Positions 1 through 11,548 of a DNA stretch of 64,000 bases are shown here, piece by piece. Position 1 is the stretch's first letter; every line of letters begins with the position of its first letter. The position numbers and the translations under genes were made by a program. Origin of the DNA: Cytidiella melzeri (lineage: Eukaryota > Basidiomycota > Agaricomycetes > Polyporales > Irpicaceae). Location of the stretch: contig JABYQR010000084.1 of the NCBI GenBank assembly GCA_022592445.1, positions 62,001 to 126,000 of the forward strand, in the 5' to 3' direction. The notes under the pieces are model-generated. The model was not told the DNA's origin, did no database searches, and worked only from the letters and a program-made list of their open reading frames with translations.

Positions 1-3000
1 AGCGTGAGTTTACATGGTTGTGTATCACTGCCATTGCTTACCTCGTCCTCCGCGGGACGACGGCGCTTGCCTAAAGCGTCGTCTTGCGTATCACGGCGGC
101 GAGTTGACTCTGCCCTAGTTCTGTTATCTGCCGCAGATGCAGCAGGCGCAGGGGCTGCGGCAGTCGTTCGATTGGATGGCTCACGCTCCTTTCGACCATC
201 ACGATCTCGGTCCTTGTCGTCCCTACGGTGACGGTCCCGATCCCTGTCCCTATCTCTCTCTCGGTCCTTGTCTCGTTCACGCTCCCTGTGCTCCTTGTCA
301 CGTTCCCGATCACCCCGCTCACGCTCTCGAGGGCGCTCTCTGTCACCATGCCTATCACGACCTTTATCCCGATCTGAGCGATCTTCCCCCTCACGATTGC
401 TGCGACTACTGCGGTCGCCTCTGCTGTGCCCATCACGACGAGACTCGTGACGGTTGTCTTTGTCTTGTTGCCTCTTTTCATCGACTCTGTCAGGCTCGTT
501 TGTAGTCGTACGAGAACGTCCGCCGCTCGCACGGCTGTCAGCGCTCGCGTTCCGCGTGCCAGGATGGCTGGGAGGCGAAGGTGATCGGCGTCGACCAGGG
601 GCAGAGGGAGCAGGCTGAGACCGAGCATCATGTAAGGCGCGATTAGGTGCCTTTTCCTCATCCTTCTCGATGGGTCGGGACTGCTTCGCGGTTTCTCGCA
701 GTTCCTGGGCAGATAATGTTTGGCTTGGGGTTACGGGCGGAGGCATCGTCTGGGAGTCCTCCGCATGTGAGCCCTTGGTATCAGTACTGCTGATCCTAGG
801 TGACTGCGGCAAGTCTTTGCTGTTTGATGGTCTGAGCAAGGATGCCGGAGTAGGGGGTCGAGAAGCATCCGGAGGAGGCTTGGCAGGGGGCTGAGCATTT
901 ATGGGCTGGATTGGAGTGGCAGGGCGATTCATGGTTCCGGCGGGTCCACGCGGCATTGAAGTTTCCTCTCTCCTTGGAGCAGTCGGAAGCGATGGTATAG
1001 TCAATGAATCCACTGCCATCAGGTCTGATCTTCCACTAGCATTACCGTCACCAGTACCATTAGGATTTGATATAGGGCTCTTTGTGTCGGTTCTGATGCG
1101 TTTGACGACTTCAGGCCGAGGAATGCTAGCAAGGGAGTCAGCCGTAAATCTAGCTGGGATTCTCTTCTTTCCTTACCTTTCCATAGCCAGCTTTACGGAA
1201 GTGGGCAGTCCATTCTGATCGATAGTGGTGGAAGTAGTGCCATTAGTCCGTGCAAGTTGCGCTCGAGGAGCGGACGGAGTTGAGCTTGGGGCAGCACGAG
1301 TATCAGCGCTTGGAGCAGAGGGTATCACACCATTGCGAGGACGGTCACCAGGGGTTGGCGTGCCTGTAGGCGTCGGTCTGGAGGACGAGGCCGTGGGTAG
1401 AGACTAAGGGACAGTGAGCGAATGCTTGCCCCTTGAACATCAAAACACGTACCTTCGGTTTCGGCGGTGGTGCCCAGAATGATTCTCGTTTCTTAAGACC
1501 TGAGGCGTATGCGCCACCAAATATTTTGAGATCCCCGCGCTTCTCCTTCTCGAGGAACCTGTCAATAGCGAGCTGAAGTGTAGGCCCAACGGTTTCAAAC
1601 ACAGCGGCAGCGGGGAAGATTGGTAAAATCTCTTTGAGGACCACAAGGGAGTTGTATACGTGCATATACTCTCCGGTTTCAATACATTCAATAATGCACT
1701 AGGTACAATTGTAAGCTTTGCCAATGAAGTATCACACCTTGACATACGAACCTTCAACAGCTTGCGATGCCACTTTTTCAGCACCACGCGGAAGTCCGGC
1801 CATGTAATGATATCTTCTGCGGCTACAGTGGACTTGTAGCTAAATCGTCGCATGAAACCGGGGAGATAAGAAGCTCTTGATCCCTTTGATCGATTGTCGT
1901 TCATGAATAGCTGTTCGTCTTGATGCCACTTGTATAAGTCTGTCAATACGCCTAACAAAAATCGCCCTAGAGGTCATATGAGCAGGAGACACAGAAGACG
2001 GCGGGTGAAAATGGGTTTACCATAGTTCTGTGCTTCGTATTCACTGCAAGAGAAAATTACGGCCTTGACATGGTCGCTGAGCAGCTGTGCTGGAGTGAGA
2101 ATTATATGGATGCTAAAGCCATCATGTGCAGACCTTGTCGTATGTGTTCAAGGTGGAGAATCCTGGAGTGCCGAGGGTGTGCACGAGTTTGATGATCTGT
2201 GCACAGAAGTCTGCGTCCATTGGGGACAAAAGAGCCCGAGGATGAAGGCAGTGTTCAACTAGAGCTGCAGCAAGGACTGCACCCTTTGGATCTGTCAAGC
2301 AGTGAGTGTGACACGGTGCAATCACGACGCTGCCACGCACTGTGGGCGAACCAGTGTTGTTTCTCTTTTGCTAGACGTCTCTTTGTGTACCCCATAGCGA
2401 TGATCTGATCCTTGGACTCCTGAGCAAGGTAATTGGCAAAAAGGTTGTACCTGTCTCGCTTGTTTCGATGCAGGTTGGCGGACAGTCTCTTGATACGGTC
2501 AGAAGATCGATCCGCGGAAACATATTTAGAATCCTCCTGACGACTGAGAGCTCGTAGATTCGCGTTCTCCTCCTCGTACTTGGCAATCGGTGGCGATATA
2601 TCATATGTCGACATTTGCCAGAACGTCACATAAAAGCCAGGTCTAAAATGCGTTCAGCAACATCACAGCCATGATACAATTCTCTTACCCGATGATATCC
2701 ATAGCTGACGCTGGGGCTATGGCCTTAATTTCATCGAAACGTTCAAAGAGCTCCGTTTGCCAGGGGTTCTATAGATGTTCAGAAGCTGTAAATTGTAAAT
2801 AATCAGCTCAAAATTACCTGTGGTTGGTTTGGTAGTGTAGATTCTGCTCCGTTCATGGCGACGTCTTCTTCTTGAGGTGGTGCATAATTTTGCCCCGGTT
2901 CTGCTGCCGTTGCCGTGTCACCTACTGCAGGCGAGCCAGTCCGTGGCGTCGCAGTAATAGGATCCCGCTTGGCAGTCAAAGCAGCTTTCAAACGCTTCTC

Positions 3001-6000
3001 GGCCTCCTCACTTGCTGTACGCTCCCTTTCACTGTTGGCCAGAGCAGTCTCCTACGAGGGAGTGAGCTCCAACTATACAGGGTACATTGGGAGCTGCGCT
3101 TACGAGCAGTTTCGCATTCAACACCGGCCTTATCATATGCATGCAAATTGGAGCCGGAATTCCGTAAACCTTGTTCAACTCTGTCAAGGGAGGCAAAATT
3201 TTCGTGGCGTAATCACTTAAAGAGATGACCGAAGGCGACACGAGTAGTTCAATGTACTGCAGCAACACTCCGTGGCACTATACTCTCGCCATATGAGCTT
3301 GATTGTTGCGGGATAATTGGTAGAGACTGACCGTGTCGTAAAGGCTGCCTAGTGACTTCAGAGGAGCGCTTGGCGTCGGCGGCTGATAGACACATTTTTG
3401 GCGTTGCTGTGCAACTTGAATGAGGAGAGGCTGCGCCAATTCCGAGTCTATCAAAGCCCGCCCGAGTCTCTGAGGGCCTTTAATTATCATGTCCCCGGGT
3501 TCCACACGAGCGCCACGTGCTGCAGAAGAGACAGCCTCGATGCGTAGATAGGGACCTCCGGCCATCGCAATGACCTGTGAGTCGGTCAAGCTAGGCAAAG
3601 GGGAGATTCCTGCCATATTCCGAATGATCTCTCGCAGTACCACAAGCTCTGTCGTCTGGCCGTTCTGCAGCTGATGCACGATGTACCGGATCATTGGCGT
3701 CAAGTCAGCGCTGTACCGACGGTAAAGCTGGCCAGTGAACGACGTCAGGTCTGTCCAGGCAATCTCGTCAGCCCCTCAGCTGTTTCGGCAGTGTGAAAGA
3801 ACTCACTTTGCAGCCAATCCGACGTATTGACACCGTCGTCCTTTACACGCGCTTTGTTCGGATTCGCCAACGCCTCCAGCATGATATACAACAAGACATC
3901 GAAACCCATGACTGTCACGTAATTGAGCGCTTGGAGTACACAGCTAGCCATATTCTCGTAGGCCATGATCTGCGTCACAGCATTCGTGAAGAGAATGCAT
4001 GGATCGGAATGCGCCAGTTTTGCGACAGCCCCGGCTAGGGAATCGATAGTTTGCATGGACAGTCGTCGCAGGATACCTTTCGACTCCCGATCTGCTTGTA
4101 TGGCACGAACGCGTAGTTCCGAGTGAGACTTGTAAGTCGTCGTCTTCATCTCCCCATACAGACGCCATCGCAGCGTGACTTCATACTGTCGCACTATGTT
4201 CCAAACTTCCACCGTGCAGACAGCATTACCTCGTATGAGAGGAAGAGCTGGCAAGAGATACTTGCGAATGATCTTGTACCAAAATTGCCTTACAGGGTGC
4301 TCTGTATCCAAAGTGCCGGCAGGTTTCTTGGTTACAGGGCTACTCAGAATCTAGTGCAGAGTTCATGGACCATGTTGTGCTCAACAATAATAGTAGACTT
4401 ACTATACTATTCAGGTGACCGCGCCCCACACGGAGGAACTTGGCGAGAAAATTGACATCGCGAGACACATGGACACCCACAAAGTTCAACAATGGTTCTA
4501 TCACGTCGACGACATCGTCCAGCGTCGAACACATAGGGACACGTTCGACCCACTGCGGATAGAAGAACAAGAACGTCGACGTGCTCGTGCTTGGTGGTGT
4601 TGGGGCCATGAGGGTGATATGGGCTCTCTTTTCAGGAGCGGGAACTACACCTGCATTCGCGAAGCGAGCCCTCGCTTTGCCGAAACTAGATTTGTCGGGT
4701 CCGGATGGAACAGCTGCTTCGTATAAACGAGAAATGGAATGCTTGAGGATGCGCAGCAGTAAATCCGCCAACTCGGGGAAAGCATCAACCATCCAAGGGT
4801 ACTTCGACAAAAGGGCAATGGCAGGACGTAAAGCACCGACAGAAAGTAGAGCATGCAACAGTCCCAACGTCTGATTAGGCGTCTCCTTCGTGGCTTCGGG
4901 TTTCTTCTGTTCAGCCGGCGTCGCTTGCCGAGGTTTGACGTTGGTACCCGATGACTCTAACGGGGCAGCCATGGCAAGCATGCTGACCTTCGCCCCAATT
5001 ATGCGAGAATCGACTGAAGCAAGATACTGTTTGTGAACGTCTGTCATATCTGCATCTGAAGGGGATATCTACAGAGAATTGAGATAGGCATACGGATGAA
5101 GAACGTGAAAAGCGTACGTGAGGATACAGGTCTTCGAGAGTAATAAATCCTTCTCGGATAAGTAGCGCAGCTGTGAGATACAAGCTTCTCGGAGTCTGTT
5201 CGGTGGAATCCGCTCCCTGAAAATATGTAAGACGTCTCATAGCAAATGCATCTAATTAAGAACAGCATACCTGATAATGAGCGAATTTGAACCCCAATAC
5301 CTGAGCAAGAACTCGAGATTTGTTCGCGCCCATAGCTGCAGGTAATTGCGGCTCTTGTGGCACTCCAGCCTGTACCTCTGCCAGTCTCAGCACTTCGTCT
5401 AGATCCTTTCCTCGGTACATGTCCTGGCCAGACTCCACTGCCATAGAATCTGGAGAGTGCCTGGGCAAAGCTGCCCATGGCGAGAACGACAGCAACGACA
5501 AGAAAAATGAGTAGTGGGTGGCTAGATGGACGGAGAAAACATCCAGGATGATATCCAAGGCTCGGTTGGGGTCGAGATCGAAATATCCGACAAGACCGAC
5601 GACACGTTCCCAAGCAGGGCGCGCGCGAGCCTGGACAGCTGACAGAGACTCCATAGGATAGCCATCGATAACCGAGTGGGCAGGCCCTACGCTGCTGGTG
5701 AGCTCCGTTGTGAGCTTGCTGTACCCTTCGGACTGCTCTCGTAGCAGATTGAACTTGTTCTGCTTGTAGCTACGCTTTTTGTGAGTACGCTGTTTTTATG
5801 TCATAGCATTCAGACTTACAAGAGCGCCGTTCGCATACGGATCTCCTTTTTCGAAAAGGCTTGATCATCTGCAATCAGGCCAGCTGCGTGAATCAAAGCC
5901 AACTCTAGCCGTTCACGGCACACATTGGCGTCCAGTACTCCACTCGTCTAAAGAATAGTTGTATCGCACACTTCCCGCTTTCAAAGAATGCCACGTACCA

Positions 6001-6536
6001 CTAACTCTCGCACAAAACCCGCAAGTGTTCTTTTGTCGGCTTCTGCATTCTGCTTCATCTTGGCCGCGCGTGCCACCGCAGTTAACGAGTCCACACCGTC
6101 TACCATGACTGCGTCGCCTCGATCCGCGTTGGCCAGTGTGGCATTAGCATCCGCATAAACATCATCCAATTCGACGTCGACGGTCCACAGGATATCAACC
6201 AGGAGTTCGCCAAAGGCAATTACACTGGAGGATTTAACGGATGACGGAGAAGGGAGGCTACCAAGCAACGATTGAATAAAGCCTGCAAGTGTTGTGGGTG
6301 AGAAGGTGTTCTCTGGTTGCCAACTAAGCAGTGTCGACGTGATGAAGGTGTGGTAAACAGTTGACAAAAGGTCATTTGAAGCTGTGTCCGTCGGGTTTGA
6401 ATGGGGTGTGGCGAGCATGTTACGACTGCTGGGGAGTCAGGCAACGTCAACGTACGAGGGTCGGGACCTTACCATTCTGTCTCTCCGCCGTTGTCCCACC
6501 TCGCCAGACAGCTCCGTACCGACTTGACGAGGTCCA
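1..6536 (-). CDS. THO2: THO complex subunit 2 (Tho2/THOC2), 3' end outside window
   Basis: Scaffold subunit of the nuclear THO/TREX complex, which couples transcription to mRNA export. Several separate stretches match the family. About 3.28-3.70 kb holds the conserved block with MAGGPYLR, and 3.8-4.3 kb holds LAKLAHSDPCILF, EALANP and SDWLQ-like segments. About 2.1-2.63 kb holds the YDISPPIAKYEEE and LHTLGTPGFSTLN-type blocks of the Tho2 C-terminal domain. About 0.05-0.7 kb encodes a low-complexity tail rich in Arg, Asp, Glu and Ser, also typical of THOC2. The start is placed at 6536: MDLVKSVRSCLARW, then a 44-nt intron (6429-6472), continues in frame into NMLATPHSN. Many introns interrupt the gene. 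A splice donor at 41 (GTAAGC) suggests the last exon lies beyond base 1, although the frame also stays open without it. It shares a short divergent promoter with CNS1. Identity is solid; exact exon borders were not all resolved. Confidence 0.9.
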
Positions 6537-6752
6537 TGAGAGGAGCGAGGGTTGGCCAACGAGCGACGCGGTCACAAGGGGAGATTGATGCGTGTCCTTT
6601 TCGGGAAAAGGATTGGGAGAGGCCCGCGTCTATTTGCCGAAGTGAACCGAACCGAACTAACGATCAAACTTATTGTTAAATGGTCTATTACGCGCTCATT
6701 GGCCGACTTTAGTTCAAACATTCATCATCTCAGCTTTTCAACTACAACCATC
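6537..6752. promoter_or_regulatory. Divergent promoter between THO2 and CNS1
   Basis: Only 216 bp separate the two start codons, so both promoters must lie here. An inverted CCAAT box (ATTGG) is present near 6698-6702. No clear TATA box is seen. Confidence 0.55.
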
Positions 6753-7995
6753 ATGTCTCTACCTCAGCCTGCAGTGGTCTCTGTAGACGAGAAGATCGCG
6801 GCATTTGACTCTGTCCCGCTATTTATGAAATCCTTACCCGACGACGTTGCGAGTGATCCTGCGATCAGCGCTCTCCAGAATCTCGCGTACGAAGGGACAC
6901 CAGATGGCAAGCTGTGCGTTTTGGCATTCTAGTCTTCATCTCACAAATTTCTTGCAGAGATAGCACAGAACTTCAAGGAGCAAGGCAACGACTATTTCAA
7001 GGGAAAGCGGTACCGCGAAGCAGTCGCATTCTATTCGCAGGGCATAGATGCAAAGCCTGCAGATGCTACGCTGCAGGAAGCCCTTCTGTGTAATCGTGCC
7101 GCATGTAACCTAGAACTCAGTGAGGATGAATTTGACGTAACTCTGACTCGCTGCACTGACCAGTCTTTGACGGAATGGAATAAGAAAATTACCGTTCCGT
7201 GCTCACCGACTGCTCGAAGGCTTTGTCTTTGAACTCGCATTCGTCGAAAGCGTATTATCGATCAGCGTTGGCGTTGGCAGCCTTGGAGCGCTACGAAGAA
7301 TGCCTGGACTGCTGTGATAGGTGTCTCGCATTTGACACGGGAAATAGCACTGTTGCGACGTTGCGGAAGAAGGTACTTGGCTTGAAGGAGACTCAAGGCA
7401 AAAAGAGGAGGGAGAAAGAGGAAAGGCTCAGACGAGAGCAGCAAGAAATGCGACAGCTCCAAGCAGCATATAAGGTGTGAGTGCTGCTTGACCAGTTATT
7501 GCCGTGTCTTACCTCGCACAGGAGAGAAATTTGATCATCTTGAAAAGCCCAAAGGGAACCACCGAAAATCCGTATACGCCGCGCTTCGATCCTGAGGATC
7601 CTGACAAGCAAACACTGATGTTCCCCACTTTCTTCCTATATCCGCAATATGCCATCACCGACATCATCAGCGAGTTTATCGAAGACACGCCGTTTGTTGC
7701 TCATATCTCCAATATGTTTCCACCTCAAGCACCTGCCCCTGAGTGGGACAAAGATGGAGAATACGTAGACGGCCGTCTCGTTGTATATGCAATGACACAT
7801 AGGAGACGATTGCTGAAGGTGGGAAAGAAGATGACGCTGCGTGAGGTCTTCAAGGCGTCCAAGGCGAAGGAAGGCGAGCCTGTGGACGGATTGGAACTCA
7901 AAGACGACTGTTTGACTTTCGTCGTGGTACCTAAGGGGGAGATCGAGCAGAAGTGGATAGACGACTTCAAGAACATGCGGGTTCATATACCATAG
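6753..7995 (+). CDS. CNS1: Hsp90 co-chaperone CNS1/TTC4
   Basis: TPR co-chaperone that binds the C-terminal EEVD of Hsp90/Hsp70 and, in yeast, is essential and linked to translation elongation. Four exons (6753-6906, 6958-7119, 7185-7474, 7522-7995) give 359 residues. The TPR region reads DEIAQNFKEQGNDYFKGKRY, then NRAACNLELKNYRSVLTDCS and SKAYYRSALALAALERYEE, the order seen in CNS1/TTC4. A charged helix follows. The C-terminal part (LMFPTFFLYPQYAITDII onward) is the 'wheel' domain. The first intron begins with GC (6907-6957): only that splice gives the conserved EGTPDEIAQNFK. The second intron ends at TAAG/7184, restoring NLELKNYR. Divergent from THO2. High confidence. Confidence 0.95.
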
Positions 7996-9075
7996 TGTAA
8001 GCTACTAGGCACATAATTCCAGAACAAAAGTTACAATATGTGAAACCTTGACATGAGAAACGTGCGGGAGCGTTTTCCTTGCAATAGTTGCGAGACTTGT
8101 CAACGTTATCCGGCCCGGGCAGTCAAGCTATACCTAAACACCTGCCTTTTTGGAGTTTCAACCACCGCTGGCCTTAGCGTCTGTATATTATACTTCCTTC
8201 ATTACTTCGACGTCGACCTCTCGACGCTAGCATACTTGGAGTTTGGCTCTGGATCTACCGCACACAAAAGACATGCTATGATTGTGAGATGACAACCATA
8301 CACTTGTGCAACTCAACGGCTTTGCTGGCGCAGGCCTGCGTCGCGTGCGGTCGCCACATCGGTCGCCGTGTTCCTCTGCATTCTATTGCTACCAAGCGTG
8401 CAGCATTATTGTTCCGCTAAGGATCAGACAAGAGATGAAGCATGAAGGTCTAAACGCCGTCTACTTCGCCTCGAGGAAACCAGGGCGTCGGCAACGATAA
8501 CGATCTACAACTCATGGGCACTGTCCCGGAACAAGGTGCTGAGTGTCCAATCTCATTGGAATGTTGACAGTATGGGCTGAACGTAGACTCAACCTGTCAT
8601 TGGAAGAGGAGTGCAAGTCTCCGGATACTATTGTTCACACGACATATCGCTGATACCTCTTGTCAGTTTGTCCACTCTTCATTCGTCGCAGTGGTAACAC
8701 CTTGTCTGGACCCCTATCCCGTCTCATGACGGACGGCATTATTGTCGACTCTCAAAGGTGCCTGTGTGACGACTGGCTTCTAGCGAGACACAGAAAGTCG
8801 TTGTTTCTGTACTACCAGTGTCTACAAGGTGCCGCCACTAGGTTTGAGCAACCACGCCTGCACCCTGAATCGTTTATAAGCATCGCCGTGGTGAGATGAT
8901 AGAAGAACTATTATACTCCCACATACCCCCTCTCTCAACTTCCTGACCTCTATCACTACGCGAATGACGTTCAAAGAAGATATTGCAACGATACTGTATT
9001 TGCGACCGCGACTCAATGCTAATCACTGACGCTAACTTCACCTTCAACTCAATTAGGGCAGGATACTCCTCGGCT
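7996..9075. other. Gene-free interval
   Basis: About 1.1 kb between CNS1 and the first CCCH gene. Short open frames on both strands show no recognisable protein pattern. It should hold the CNS1 3'UTR and the promoter of the next gene. Confidence 0.5.
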
Positions 9076-10723
9076 ATGAGCGGCACGTACACCTCTTCAC
9101 GGTCTCCACATCACCGTACTCAACTCCCGTATGCTCCAGATGACATTGAGCTCCTTGTCAATGCCCATGCCAAGGTAGCGCTGCTGCAGCAAGAAGCCGA
9201 GAAACGTTAGGCCCATGTGAGCTCAAACCATGACTCTCTCCATCATATTCGTGAATGCCACAGTCTAGTGTCAGCGTATCGTCTGTCTTATAGATGGCGA
9301 TGGAAACATCTTTTCCGAGGAATATTTGAACGAAGGCATCAAAGGAGGGAACGATGCTGCCGAGCTCCTCACTCAAGCTATCCAAGCCGCATTTCCTGTT
9401 GATCACAACCTGCCATACGCGCTACATGTTCTGGTGTTCTGTAACAAGGAAGGATTGAAGAATGCGTTGGAGACCCATGGAAAGAGGAGAGCAAGTCTCA
9501 ATCTCGACTGCTTCATCCGAGGCTTTAACCAGTCACATCATCGATTTGTCATGGCGGACGTCGGAGCTCAGAAGGAGGCAGCTGATACTAAGATCAGAGG
9601 TGCGTCGACTACTTGCGAGTTCAGTGTAACTTCATACATCCTATTCCTCTCTGAACAGCTTACCTCGAGGAGGAAGTCAAGTTTCCGCAGACCACGTTTG
9701 TTATCCTGGGAGGTGCGTCACAGGTCTCCATCCTTGTGTTGAACTGACTATCGGGTTTCAGGCTGTCATGACAATGGATACGCAACAACCCTGCGTCACC
9801 TCATCACCGAAGGGTACCGCGATAAACTCTGCTTATTAGCGGGCTACAGGGATATAGAGCCTAGTTTCAAAAAGCTGAATCTTCCCATCATACGCAAGGA
9901 CGGGCTCTTCGAACTTGAGAAGTTGGCAGGACAAAAGGAACTACGCACCAACCCTGACCAGATCACGCGAAACGGGAAGGGACGTCAGCGTTCAAAGTCG
10001 GAACCTTCTAGCCCCACCATTCCACTCGGAAGTTTTCCTCCACCGCAGTATATAGCACCAGTGGAGACGACGGTTGCGAACTTCCCAATTGTGTGGGACT
10101 TGAATGCATTGCCTCGCCAACCTGCGGACGATTCTACGTGGAGTGGTGCCCTTTCAACTCCATTCACTGACTCTTTCCAGGAGCAAATTTTGGACTGTGT
10201 AGAGGTCCTCGACAGCGAACGGTGTCCCTCTAACCAACATGCACAAAGGTAATCAGCTGTCACATACGTTAGCAGTATACTGATTCCTACAAAATCGTTT
10301 AGCTCGAAATCATCACCGGAGTACACGGGGAATGGATTCAACAGCAATGTCGTGGTGCGTCCGCCGACAACGAGCACGCTGCGCAGCACTGACATCATGC
10401 TCTTCGTAGCCGTGGAAGAAACGTAAGTGCACCTACAGTGTATTTTCAAATTCGCGCGCTGCGTTTAGAATACCAAAAACTTCTCAGTGTGCGCGTGGCA
10501 TTACCTTCGCGGGAGCTGCAAACAACGACAGGCGTGTGGGCTGGAGCATGACTGGCTCCTCAGCGAAGAACAGTGCAAGCAATTTGCGATCATGTACAAG
10601 AAATTACGGCCCTGTCGCAATGGTAAGTATCAAGCCTGATTGTGTGTCTCGGGTTTCCACTGATGTGTGTTGCATCTAGGTGCTTCTTGCGCATTCGCCA
10701 ATGATTGCTTATTTGGCCACTGA
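9076..10723 (+). CDS. CCCH zinc-finger protein of a fungal family (paralog 1, possibly damaged)
   Basis: Belongs to the fungal family with an N-terminal globular domain (around CLIDGDGNIFSEEYL, LGGCHDNGYATTL and LPIIRKDGLFE) followed by tandem CCCH fingers. The central domain reads well across introns near 9601-9658 and 9713-9762. At the C-terminus CAWHYLRGSC is followed by KQRQACGLEH, a perfect C-x8-C-x5-C-x3-H finger. After one more intron comes a C-x5-C-x5-C-x3-H finger ending FGH and the stop at 10721. Start chosen at MSGTYTSS. The reading frame before the central domain meets a TAG at 9208-9210, seven bases before a good donor at 9217. An earlier donor at 9175 (AAG/GTAGCG, 100-nt intron to 9274) avoids it. 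So either that splice is used or the gene is broken. RNA binding is the likely role; function is not known to me. Confidence 0.7.
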
Positions 10724-11548
10724 CGCAGCTCGTTCTATGCAGTAGAGGGTCTAGTCAGGCTTGCACACGGACAGGATTTGTGAATGCTATCATCCTTCGC
10801 TCGTACATATTGTAGCACCAAACAGACGATTGCAATCTTACCGAGTCGCTCTCTCTCCACGGTAGGAACATGAGCTCATTATGCCTTCATGGGCTGTCCA
10901 AGTGCCGTTGTGTATCGCAATTCACAGGTGGTGAGTGCAGTTCTCCTCAAGCGAGGAGATGCCTCGATGCTGCGCATAGCGACTGTTCTGATTCTGATTT
11001 CCAAGTTGTTTTCCAGCCGGAGTTGTGGCTGGTACATATGAAGACAGCTGAAATCCACATACATGTCCGCGTTGTCTGTTTCCAGGAGAGCCGGCCATGA
11101 GCCTTGCTTCCATGCATGAGATGCAGTTCTCCGCAGCGATACGCCAGCCTTGTTGAGTGGTATGAAAAGAGGTCACTGTAACGGGAGGATTGTGGCGCAC
11201 AGCAAGTGATCGAGATTACCGCATTTGGACGAGTTGTTACCACCTTGAGCGCGCTCTGCCACGCAAGACTGATAACAAGTTTTTGTTACCAGGGTTGCCG
11301 TTACTTACACTGCATTCAAAGATGGTGTGTGTCTGTATAAACATTTGCTGTGCTGGTGTAGTCCTCGTGTACCGAGGATCTAGCCAACTGCCATCTTGTT
11401 CGATGTGATCATCCATTGCTCTCCCAGGAATCACAACAATGTCCGGCGGTTATATATCTCCCCTTCTCCCTGACAGTTCGCACATTCCTTCCTTTCTGTC
11501 CCTCACCATCTCCCTCTCTGCCCTCCATCCTCGCCTGGCACTGCGCTC
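10724..11548. other. Gene-free interval between the two CCCH paralogs
   Basis: No convincing gene. A pyrimidine-rich stretch (about 11453-11540) lies just upstream of the second paralog and probably belongs to its promoter or 5'UTR. An in-frame-looking ATG at 11439 (MSGGYIS, like the MSGTYTS start of paralog 1) cannot be joined to the downstream frame by any splice I could find. Confidence 0.45.

Noticed and set aside
137..505. 122-codon plus-strand frame over the THO2 tail
   Set aside because: Antisense shadow of the repetitive charged tail; no domain.
71..661. 196-codon minus-strand open frame
   Set aside because: It is an alternate frame of the Arg/Asp/Glu-rich THO2 tail; the true frame reads EEKAPNRALHDARSQ in the same bases.
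11439..11548. Earlier start MSGGYIS for CCCH paralog 2
   Set aside because: No GT/GC donor and AG acceptor combination joins it in frame; the start at 11549 gives eleven exons that sum to a whole number of codons.
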